This document shows positions 56,214 through 63,320 of a stretch of 64,000 bases of DNA, in pieces (position 1 is the first letter of the stretch; each line of letters starts with the position of its first letter). The DNA lies in the NCBI GenBank assembly GCA_965223045.1, contig CBDCVN010000013.1, positions 186,001 through 250,000 of the forward strand, given 5' to 3'. This DNA comes from CBDCVN01 sp965223045 (GTDB lineage: Bacteria > Deinococcota > Deinococci > Deinococcales > Trueperaceae). Under the pieces are notes generated by a model, which saw nothing but the letters and a program-made list of their open reading frames with translations, was not told the DNA's origin and ran no database searches. Both the position numbers and the translations under genes were made by a program.

Positions 56214-57137
56214 TTAAGGAAACAAGTCATCAAGATACTCATTTAAATCAATATAAGGTGGCCATGAAGATTTGCAGGTAAAGCAGAAAGAGCCATTTGG
56301 CTTTTCCTCTAAAGTTAAGGTACTCCATTTACTTGTTAAAGTTGAAGGATAAACCAAGTCAAGGTTCACCCGATATTCTGTATCAGTCGCAAGTTTACCT
56401 ATATTACCTATATTTATACTTGTACCTACGCCCATTTGGTATTGTCCATTGGCAATAATGTCAAAATTTGTGACTACTTGCTCTACATTGTCTTTAACGC
56501 CCACACCAAGTCCATGTTGATGAGCTTGATCTATTAAAAAGTCATTGTAGCTTTTTTGGTTGGTAAGTGAGATTGGAAAACCCGTATCATTCTTATAAAT
56601 TTCCACATAATCAAATTGAACCCCATCACAATTTTTATGTGCAGCTAGCTTAAGTCGTCCTTGCATAATCTTTTTTATATCTTCTGAGCGAATATCAATC
56701 CAAAACTCATCAGAAGAGGCGTCTAAGGGTTTACCCAAATCAGTAAGGGGAAAGCCCTTTGCATCAGGTACTGAAGATGTATATTTCCCTATTGCAAACT
56801 GACAAATAACCCTTTTCTCTTTATGATGAAGCTTATCAATAAAAGCAATAGAACTGTCAAAAAGATCAACACGGTAAAAATCCGCAGCATAGTTAGTATT
56901 TGTATCCCCTATTTGTTGCCAATACCAAGAGTCACCTGCTTTAGCTTGATACCATAAGCCAAGAGGAAAAGTAAAAGCTGTATTACTACTTGCACCATGG
57001 AAATGCAAGGTAAGTGGTTCTGGCCAACGTCCTTGTACAGGGTCAGAGGCATTATATACACTACTACTAAGTATGGATGTACAACTGCTGAGTAGAAGGA
57101 CGATAAAAACAATGTTTGACCAAAAGACTTTAATCAT
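56214..57137 (-). CDS. GH114 endo-alpha-1,4-polygalactosaminidase-like lipoprotein
   Basis: 307 residues. Lipoprotein signal ending LLSSC. TIM-barrel motifs of glycoside hydrolase family 114: SWYWQQIGDTN, FYRVDLFDSS, KRVICQFAIGKYTS, FWIDIRSEDIKKIMQGRL, KNCDGVQFDYVEIYKNDTGFP (catalytic acidic residues) and HGLGVGVKDN. GH114 enzymes cut galactosamine-rich exopolysaccharide. The leader up to GRWPEPL is shared with the protein at 58.2 kb. Likely acts on a surface or biofilm polysaccharide. Confidence 0.86.
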   Translation of the reverse strand: MIKVFWSNIVFIVLLLSSCTSILSSSVYNASDPVQGRWPEPLTLHFHGASSNTAFTFPLGLWYQAKAGDSWYWQQIGDTNTNYAADFYRVDLFDSSIAFIDKLHHKEKRVICQFAIGKYTSSVPDAKGFPLTDLGKPLDASSDEFWIDIRSEDIKKIMQGRLKLAAHKNCDGVQFDYVEIYKNDTGFPISLTNQKSYNDFLIDQAHQHGLGVGVKDNVEQVVTNFDIIANGQYQMGVGTSINIGNIGKLATDTEYRVNLDLVYPSTLTSKWSTLTLEEKPNGSFCFTCKSSWPPYIDLNEYLDDLFP

Positions 57138-57229
57138 TAAATCTAATTCTACTGAATTATTTGACCTAAATGTATTTCCCTTTTACCTTCTAGAATTTTT
57201 TGTGAATTAATTTAACCTAATATAATGAT

Positions 57230-57257
57230 AAAGGCTCGAGCAAAAGCTCGAGCCTTT
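57230..57257 (-). terminator. Terminator hairpin built from two GCTCGAGC palindromes
   Basis: Perfect 12-bp stem AAAGGCTCGAGC / GCTCGAGCCTTT with an AAAA loop, between the double-repeat protein 1 gene and the GH114 gene. Each arm is itself the genome's repeated palindrome. Confidence 0.75.
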
Positions 57258-57319
57258 AATTTTTGAATGCTTTCCTAAAAGGAATAAGCATAGGGTGAAC
57301 AATTTTAAGGCAAAAGATT

Positions 57320-57997
57320 TTAACGAAATACCGTTACTGTGTCACCTACCATCCATTGTCCAGGAGCAGCAGTTCCATCATCCCAACGTCCGTGCCCATT
57401 ACCTACTGAACCCCCATTGCTAGTACGCCATAATATTGCCTTTGAAACTTTTCCAGTCCGATTATTTCTTACTTGAACAATTATGCCATCCCATTTTGTG
57501 TTTCCAAAGACTCTATCTACTTCATCGACACTAAAATTAAAATACTTACCAATGTCCCTTGAAGCATGATCAACACTCTTTACATCAAAAACTCCTTTTC
57601 CAAGGATAGTTAAATTATCACCCACTCTCCATTGCCATGGGTTGGCAGTTCCATCATCCCAACGCCCATGTCCATCACCGATTGAGCCACCATTGCTAGA
57701 GCGCCATAATATTGCCTTTGCTACCTGACCAGTTTCGTCATTTCTTATTTGAATATTTATACCGTCCCAATCTGCATTTCCAATAATTTCGTCCACTTCA
57801 ACAATGCTAAAATTAAAATACTGACCAATGTTTCCTGAAGCATGATCAACACTCAATACTTCAAAGGTTCCTAAGTTTTGAGCGTTTACACCAACAAATA
57901 GCGTACTTATAACTACAGCAATAACCAACAATACAAAGGGCTTAACATTAAAATTTAGCTCTGAATTTGTATTATATGTGGATAACCAGTTTTTCAT
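57320..57997 (-). CDS. Secreted protein 1 with two copies of an unrecognised 90-residue domain
   Basis: About 225 residues from ATG 57997, which has AAGGA. A signal peptide (FVLLVIAVVISTLFVGVNAQ) is followed by two tandem copies of a domain with the pattern GTFEVLSVDHA, GNIGxYFNFS, EVDxIxG, WDGIxIQVRN, KAILWRxSNGGS, GHGRWDDGTA and QWxVGDxxT. The glycine- and Trp-rich, strongly conserved ends suggest a small beta domain, perhaps for carbohydrate or protein binding. I cannot name the family. It shares promoter and leader structure with cytolysin-like gene C. Confidence 0.75.
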   Translation of the reverse strand: MKNWLSTYNTNSELNFNVKPFVLLVIAVVISTLFVGVNAQNLGTFEVLSVDHASGNIGQYFNFSIVEVDEIIGNADWDGINIQIRNDETGQVAKAILWRSSNGGSIGDGHGRWDDGTANPWQWRVGDNLTILGKGVFDVKSVDHASRDIGKYFNFSVDEVDRVFGNTKWDGIIVQVRNNRTGKVSKAILWRTSNGGSVGNGHGRWDDGTAAPGQWMVGDTVTVFR

Positions 57998-58006
57998 TAT
58001 TTCATT

Positions 58007-58084
58007 CCTTAAGCTTGTATAAATTTGCTTTTCACTCACAAGCTAAGGAAAAGTATAAAGATCAACTATCAGTTAGTTATCAGT
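58007..58084 (-). promoter_or_regulatory. Regulated promoter and 5'-UTR hairpin of secreted protein 1
   Basis: Reading on the minus strand: ACTGAT boxes at 58084-58079 and 58073-58068 (11-bp spacing), -10 TATACT at 58057-58052, then an inverted repeat CCTTAGCTTGT (58048-58038) and ACAAGCTTAAGG (58018-58007). The second arm contains the AAGG of the ribosome site for ATG 57997. The same layout precedes gene C at 62.4 kb. Confidence 0.7.
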
Positions 58085-58114
58085 AGGTTGTTCTAATTAT
58101 TTTTGTAATTTTAA

Positions 58115-58146
58115 GGCTCGAGCACTTTATTTTGGGTGCTCGAGCC
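58115..58146 (-). terminator. Terminator hairpin with GCTCGAGC arms
   Basis: Perfect 11-bp stem GGCTCGAGCAC (58115-58125) and GTGCTCGAGCC (58136-58146) with a 10-base loop, 39 bases after the stop of the next minus-strand gene. A T run follows on that strand side (TTAAAATTACAAA). Confidence 0.7.
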
Positions 58147-58184
58147 AACTCATCAAGTCAAAGCCAAGTTTAATGAATTTGGCT

Positions 58185-58928
58185 TTAAGGAAAAACTGTT
58201 ACTTTATCACCTACTATCCATTGCCCAGGAGCAGCAGTTCCATCATCCCAACGTCCGTGCCCATTACCTACTGAACCACCATTGCTAGTACGCCATAGTA
58301 TTGCTTTTGAAATTTTGCCAGTTCGATTATTTCTTACCCGAATGATTGTGCTATCCCATTCTGTATGCCCAAAGACAGCATCTACTTCATTAACACTAAA
58401 ATTAAAATATTTACCAATGTTTCCTTGGGCATGATCCACACTTTTTACATCAAAAACCCCTTTTGCAAGGATAGTTATGTTGTCGCCCACTCTCCATTGC
58501 CATGGAGCAGCAGTTCCATCATCCCAGCGCCCATGTCCATCACCTACTGAACCACCATTGCTAGTGCGCCATAATATTGCCTTTGATACCTGACCAGTTT
58601 CATTATTCCTTATTTGAATATTTATGCCGTCCCAATTTGGATTCCCAATAATTCTATCTACCTCACTAATGTTAAAATTAAAATACTTGCCAATGTTTCC
58701 CTGAGCATGATCGACGCTCAATACTTCAAAGGTTCCTATATCCTGATCAGAAGTAGCTATATTTTCAGTAAGATTTGTACTAGGAATGTTGTTGAATCTA
58801 CTAAGTGGCTCTGGCCAACGCCCCTTTGTAGGGTCAGAATTAGCATATACACCATCACTAAGAATGGCTATAAAACTATTGAGTATAAGAGCCATAAAAA
58901 CAATGTTTGGCCAAAAAAATCTAATCAT
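58185..58928 (-). CDS. Secreted protein 2 with two copies of the same 90-residue domain
   Basis: 247 residues. The leader MIRFFWPNIVFMALILNS...GRWPEPL is homologous to that of the GH114 protein, but the lipobox cysteine is replaced (NSFIAI), so it is probably secreted rather than lipidated. Residues about 65-247 are two tandem domains nearly identical to those of protein 1 (SVDHAQGNIGKYFNF, KAILWRTSNGGSVG, GHGRWDDGTAAP). A recent duplication combined with a different leader is the simplest origin. Confidence 0.75.
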   Translation of the reverse strand: MIRFFWPNIVFMALILNSFIAILSDGVYANSDPTKGRWPEPLSRFNNIPSTNLTENIATSDQDIGTFEVLSVDHAQGNIGKYFNFNISEVDRIIGNPNWDGINIQIRNNETGQVSKAILWRTSNGGSVGDGHGRWDDGTAAPWQWRVGDNITILAKGVFDVKSVDHAQGNIGKYFNFSVNEVDAVFGHTEWDSTIIRVRNNRTGKISKAILWRTSNGGSVGNGHGRWDDGTAAPGQWIVGDKVTVFP

Positions 58929-58981
58929 TAAGTGTTATTTTACTAGTTTTAATTAGATTTTGTGTTTTCTTTACAAAAGAT

Positions 58982-59012
58982 AAAGAGCCTAACATTTAAT
59001 GTTAGGCTCTTT
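58982..59012 (-). terminator. Perfect hairpin terminator
   Basis: AAAGAGCCTAACA (58982-58994) pairs fully with TGTTAGGCTCTTT (59000-59012). It lies 45 bases after the stop of cytolysin-like gene B. Confidence 0.8.
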
Positions 59013-59056
59013 CTAGGAGCATTTAGGTTTTGTCTTTCTCTTTATAAATACTTAAT

Positions 59057-60634
59057 TCAATTATCAAAAAGGTCTTGCACCTTCTCAATGTTGTAGTGAA
59101 GAGTAGAGGCACATGTTCTATTGACAGGATTCGATTTTTCACTGCGATTACTTTTCGTACCATAAGATGAAAAAGGAGGAAGTTTTAAGTCCCAACTACC
59201 AATTTTGTCATCATTACCAGGATCAGCTTCGCTTAGAAAGCCTGAGATCCTGATTTTATCAGACCTCTCAAAAAAGTAGTCTTTTGTTAGTGGTGTATGA
59301 TTAATAGCTATACTTGTTCCAGCAGCAGTGGAACGTTCTTTTAATTCCCATACTCGTGAACCATTGATAGACATTTCACCATAGACCTCACCATCACCAG
59401 GGTCACAATCATCATGTACCACTACATGCTCGAGTGTAATCCGAACCTTCTCACCAATTTTAACGCTTTCTTTAGGTCTAGCTGTACATTCTTTAAGGCT
59501 ATAGCTAGTAGTTTCACTTACTTTAGCAATTGGATTACCAGGCCTAAGATTGTTAAGTTGATAAGAAATAGGTCTAGCACTGGTAAGAGCAGGATCACCG
59601 ACAAAGTAATCTCTCAGATTACCGCCTCGAATGAGACTTTCAATAGAAGCATTCTCACCGCCTAGTACTGTAATGTTTATCTTAGCTGTGTTAAGGGTAT
59701 CTCTTAATTCACCTTCAGTATAGCCACTACCACCACCCGATACGCCTTGGTAAGAACCGCTGATGGCAGCTCTAATTCGCTCAGCTTCATAGGTTGAGGT
59801 AAAATTAAAAGTTAGAATACGTCCATAAGCAATGTTGGCAATATAGACAGGTAAATTATCTGTCCCCAAATTACCTGCATTAATTTGTTGTTGCAGGAGT
59901 TTATCAGTCAAGGCATCACTAAAAAAATCTGAGGGATTCTGAGGCAATTCAACTGAAACTGTGAATAGTTTTTGAACGAAGTGTGCAGTAATAGTTTTTT
60001 CAGAAGCACTTTTTTCATAAGACAAGTCTGCTTTGGCCTTTGCACCTAGGTAATTAGCAGAAAAACCTAACTTTAAGATAGCTTGTTCAATAGCATGGGT
60101 TTCTTCCATAGTGAAGCTTGCGTCACTGCCACCTTTATGCCCAGCATCTTCAGCTTTTTGAATAAGCTCACCAATAGCAGATTGAACTGTGGTCAGTGAT
60201 GGATCATCAACAACCACAAAGTTATTGCCTGTAAGCAAATCAATAGAAATCTTTAGAGGAGCACGTTGGCGAATGGACAATTCTTGCAAAGAACCCAAGC
60301 CATCAGCATAGCTTTTGCCCTGAATAAGATTGCCAAGCCACATAACTGAAGCATTGGGGCTATACATAACAATTTTATCAGGGGTGCGTGTTAATGAATA
60401 AGGTGTAGTAGTGCAGTCATAGGTAGTATCACTGACTATCTCTTGAAAGGGCTCTGAGGGGTTGTCTAGGGTAATCTCGCTATTTTCTTTGAGGGGTGAG
60501 AAACTAGACCAGCTAGGTAAACTAGTCAAGTATGCGTTCACATTTGCTTCAGGTCTTATACCTATAACAAAAAGTACAATCCCTATAAGTAGAAGAGAAA
60601 TAAAAACAATTTTTAGCCAAAATGATCTAATCAT
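59057..60634 (-). CDS. Cholesterol-dependent-cytolysin-like protein B
   Basis: About 525 residues from ATG 60634 (AAGGA site); an upstream GTG frame is unlikely. The N-terminus is a hydrophobic signal anchor (IVFISLLLIGIVLFVIG) without lipobox cysteine. The cytolysin core is clear but diverged from A and C: RAPLKISIDLLTGN, TTVQSAIGELIQKAED, DNLPVYIANIAYGRILTFNFTS and a glycine run (GVSGGGSGYT). The C-terminal about 130 residues form a beta-sandwich-like domain with acidic clusters (DDCDPGDGEVYGE, SEADPGNDDKIGSW), compatible with a C2-like calcium-binding domain in place of the cholesterol-binding domain 4. Confidence 0.83.
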   Translation of the reverse strand: MIRSFWLKIVFISLLLIGIVLFVIGIRPEANVNAYLTSLPSWSSFSPLKENSEITLDNPSEPFQEIVSDTTYDCTTTPYSLTRTPDKIVMYSPNASVMWLGNLIQGKSYADGLGSLQELSIRQRAPLKISIDLLTGNNFVVVDDPSLTTVQSAIGELIQKAEDAGHKGGSDASFTMEETHAIEQAILKLGFSANYLGAKAKADLSYEKSASEKTITAHFVQKLFTVSVELPQNPSDFFSDALTDKLLQQQINAGNLGTDNLPVYIANIAYGRILTFNFTSTYEAERIRAAISGSYQGVSGGGSGYTEGELRDTLNTAKINITVLGGENASIESLIRGGNLRDYFVGDPALTSARPISYQLNNLRPGNPIAKVSETTSYSLKECTARPKESVKIGEKVRITLEHVVVHDDCDPGDGEVYGEMSINGSRVWELKERSTAAGTSIAINHTPLTKDYFFERSDKIRISGFLSEADPGNDDKIGSWDLKLPPFSSYGTKSNRSEKSNPVNRTCASTLHYNIEKVQDLFDN

Positions 60635-60676
60635 AAATTTCCTTATCTTAATGAATTTTGTGTTTTCTTTACAAAA

Positions 60677-60712
60677 AACCAAAGCCTAACATTTTTATAT
60701 TAGGCTTTGGTT
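60677..60712 (-). terminator. Hairpin terminator after gene C
   Basis: AACCAAAGCCTAA (60677-60689) pairs with TTAGGCTTTGGTT (60700-60712). It lies between the stop of gene C and the start of gene B, so B probably has its own promoter or is reached by read-through. Confidence 0.75.
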
Positions 60713-60776
60713 GAACATTCTTTCAGTCCCTGAAAAGAGTAGGGGTCAAATTCTGACTCTACTTAATTTCATAATC

Positions 60777-62420
60777 TTAATAAAGATAATTCACACGCTT
60801 GACATTATAGTAAAGAGTTGAACTGCAATCAGGACTACTTTTACTGCTGCGATCACCTTTACTTGAATGCTCAGTTACAGTAAAGTTCCAAGTACCTACT
60901 TTATCATCAGCACTTGGCCAATCGTCATCAAAAAGTGCACCTGAGATACTAATACCATCATTATTTGCATAGTAAAGATTTTTGATTTTTGATCTATTGA
61001 TGCTCACAAAAGTTCCTGAATTTTTGCCCTTAGCATTTTTCTCAGAAATGCGCCAAACCTCTCCACCGTCTATATTAAAGTTACCATAAACCTCTACTTG
61101 GCCATCTCCACATGTGCCATTAATCTTAAACTCCTTTAAAGTCACTTGAATTCGCTCCCCTATAGGTGTAGCAGCTCTAGGGTTACACTTTTGCACTTTG
61201 TACTCGGTTATGTCACCAACATTTGCAACATTGCCTTTAAGGTCACGTATTTCATAAGAAATAGGTACAGCTTGGGTAGCCTCTATAGGTACAAAGAACT
61301 TCTTTAAGTCTAAAATAGCTGCTTTGGATGCTTCTTGTGAACCTCCAAATGAAATAAGTGTTTCTTGACTGTTGTTGAGTATACTTTTATCTTCATCTGT
61401 ATAATCTGCACCACCACTAAAAGCACCATAAGATGCACTAACTGCAGCTGACAGGCGTTCAAAACTTTCTACCTCGGTGCTGGTCAGCGAATACATAAGT
61501 ATACGACCGTAGGTTACGGTTTTAACATATACAGGTAGGTTATTTACTCCCATACGTCCTTGGGATTCTTCTTGATCTAGATCTGCTTTTGTTACGCTGC
61601 CAGCAAAAAGGTCTGCAGGTGTACCTATACTATCTTCGCTATAAGAAATCTTAAAGAGGGGTTCGACAAAATTCACCATTATGGTGTGACTGCTGGCTTT
61701 ACGTTCACTACCAAAGTTAAATGAAGCATCTATTTTGGTTGTTAATTTATCGTCATAACCTGCTGATATACCTACTTCATTTAGTGATTGCTCATAGGAG
61801 TGAGCTTCTACACGGTTAAAGAAAACATTGCCGGGCACAACATCAATTTCGCCTAAACGTGTATCGGCACGACGTATAAGTTCTGAAACAGCGTTTCGCA
61901 TAGTTGCAGTAGTAGGATTGTCTACAGTTATGCTTGGGTCATCTATATTCAAATCTATGGTTATGGTTATGGGTGAGCGAGCTAAACGTACAGCTCTTAA
62001 TAACCCTTTTTCAATTTCATCACCTTGTAGCAAGGAGCCCGGGTAGAGTACATCAGTTGCTAACCCAGCTAGCATAATGTCCTTATAGGTTGTTTTATTA
62101 GGGTCTAGCTCTTTTGTTTCAACAGTACAATCATAGGTGGTGTCTCCTTCTACAACAGCTCCTTCTTGTAGGTCACGTGTATCTACATTTTGTACCCTTG
62201 GCGTTTCCCATGCAGGCAAGGTATTAGCATAGGCGTTAATCTTAGCTTTATTTTCTGGATTGGGGTTGGGGTTAGGGTTGGGATTAGGATTGGGTGTTGT
62301 TTGTGTACTACAAGCAGTAAAAATTATGCTAATAACAAGAAATATCGACCATATAAAATGCTTTACTGTTAAGCTTTGAACTGATTTTAAGCTTTTAGAA
62401 AATATACTTAAGTCTTTCAT
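60777..62420 (-). CDS. Cholesterol-dependent-cytolysin-like lipoprotein C
   Basis: 547 residues. Lipoprotein signal ending IIFTACS, then a (Pro-Asn)n spacer. Core motifs parallel protein A: VLYPGSLLQGDE, SPITITIDLNIDDPS, TATMRNAVSELIRRADTRLG, NLPVYVKTVTYGRILMYSLTS and SYGAFSGGADYT. The C-terminal domain resembles B (VEVYGNFNIDGGEVW, FDDDWPSADDKVGTWNF), with an acidic loop suggesting metal binding and no undecapeptide. The gene is preceded by the phased-repeat promoter and a hairpin covering its AAGGA ribosome site. Confidence 0.85.
   Translation of the reverse strand: MKDLSIFSKSLKSVQSLTVKHFIWSIFLVISIIFTACSTQTTPNPNPNPNPNPNPENKAKINAYANTLPAWETPRVQNVDTRDLQEGAVVEGDTTYDCTVETKELDPNKTTYKDIMLAGLATDVLYPGSLLQGDEIEKGLLRAVRLARSPITITIDLNIDDPSITVDNPTTATMRNAVSELIRRADTRLGEIDVVPGNVFFNRVEAHSYEQSLNEVGISAGYDDKLTTKIDASFNFGSERKASSHTIMVNFVEPLFKISYSEDSIGTPADLFAGSVTKADLDQEESQGRMGVNNLPVYVKTVTYGRILMYSLTSTEVESFERLSAAVSASYGAFSGGADYTDEDKSILNNSQETLISFGGSQEASKAAILDLKKFFVPIEATQAVPISYEIRDLKGNVANVGDITEYKVQKCNPRAATPIGERIQVTLKEFKINGTCGDGQVEVYGNFNIDGGEVWRISEKNAKGKNSGTFVSINRSKIKNLYYANNDGISISGALFDDDWPSADDKVGTWNFTVTEHSSKGDRSSKSSPDCSSTLYYNVKRVNYLY
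62257..62294 (-). repeat. Hexanucleotide repeat encoding Pro-Asn spacer
   Basis: About six imperfect copies of a 6-base unit (CCNAAY on the coding strand) give PNPNPNPNPNPN just after the lipidated cysteine of protein C. Copy-number change would alter spacer length without shifting the frame. Confidence 0.8.
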
Positions 62421-62429
62421 TATTTTATT

Positions 62430-62518
62430 CCTTAGGCTTGTATGGATTTGCTATTTGCTCACAAGCTAAGGAAAAATATAAAGACTAGCCATCAGTTGGC
62501 TATCAGTCAATTATCAGT
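62430..62518 (-). promoter_or_regulatory. Regulated promoter and 5'-UTR hairpin of cytolysin-like gene C
   Basis: Minus strand: three ACTGAT boxes at 62518-62513, 62507-62502 and 62496-62491, exactly 11 bp apart; -10 TATATT at 62480-62475; then inverted repeat CCTTAGCTTGT (62471-62461) and ACAAGCCTAAGG (62441-62430), whose second arm includes the ribosome site. Box-to--10 spacing equals that at 58.05 kb. Confidence 0.7.
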
Positions 62519-62570
62519 CAGTTGTGTGAGTTGTCCTAGACACAATAGAAGTGCAGAAGGTTCTATACGG

Positions 62571-63146
62571 TTGTCGCAAGAAGATCTAAAAAATGTACTA
62601 CAGGTAGAGAACGCCACATTATTACAAAGAGCAAAAACCTCAGGTGGAATAATGGCGCTAAGCATTCAAACAGATGAAGTAGATGAGCAAGCCTACAAAT
62701 TTCACCTTTTTCCAAGGATCAAAGGTCTTAATTGGTCAGTCACAAGAATTCAAGATTGTAGTATTGAAAATCATAAAAGACTTAAAGGGCATTTAATTCT
62801 TGAACCAGAAATGAAAACAAGGGAGATCAAACAAATAATCAAAGAAGCACTCCAACAAGTAAAAAAGCTAAATACTCCCAAAAACCCTCGAGAAAATCTC
62901 CCATTTGGTGACTTAGAAGCTGATGCTGTGTTTTTAAATGTATTCTATAAAGTTGCTAAGCGAAAAAGCTTTGATTTGTTTCCTACAAACCCATACTTTA
63001 TCTGTCTAGCACACTGTTATAGTGATGAGAATGTCCCAAGATTAAAGGAGGGAGGTCTTGAAAAACCTCTTTGGATTCAATATAGAAAAGAATGTTTGGA
63101 TAATATTGATTTAGCTTGGAATCCAAACTTTAAGAGCAAAAAATAA
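62571..63146 (+). CDS. Hypothetical protein divergent from gene C
   Basis: About 191 residues if started at TTG 62571; ATG 62652 (MALSIQTDEV) is the other candidate, and the frame is open back to 62442, over the gene C promoter. The sequence looks like a real protein: LSQEDLKNVLQVENATLLQ, FHLFPRIKGLNWSVTRIQD and GDLEADAVFLNVFYKVAKRK. No family recognised. Its divergent position raises the possibility that it shares the control region. Confidence 0.55.
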   Translation: MSQEDLKNVLQVENATLLQRAKTSGGIMALSIQTDEVDEQAYKFHLFPRIKGLNWSVTRIQDCSIENHKRLKGHLILEPEMKTREIKQIIKEALQQVKKLNTPKNPRENLPFGDLEADAVFLNVFYKVAKRKSFDLFPTNPYFICLAHCYSDENVPRLKEGGLEKPLWIQYRKECLDNIDLAWNPNFKSKK

Positions 63147-63320
63147 AATTAGATTTGTGTCCTTAACAACCACAGGTAATTACTTTCTGCTAACACTTTG
63201 CTCTCAACGAAGATTAATCAAGCTGGAATTGAACAATTATGACCACAGGATATGCTTTTAGCAACCTCTCCAATAATTTCTAAGTTACGTAGGATAGCAT
63301 CAACATGCTAAGCTATTGCT

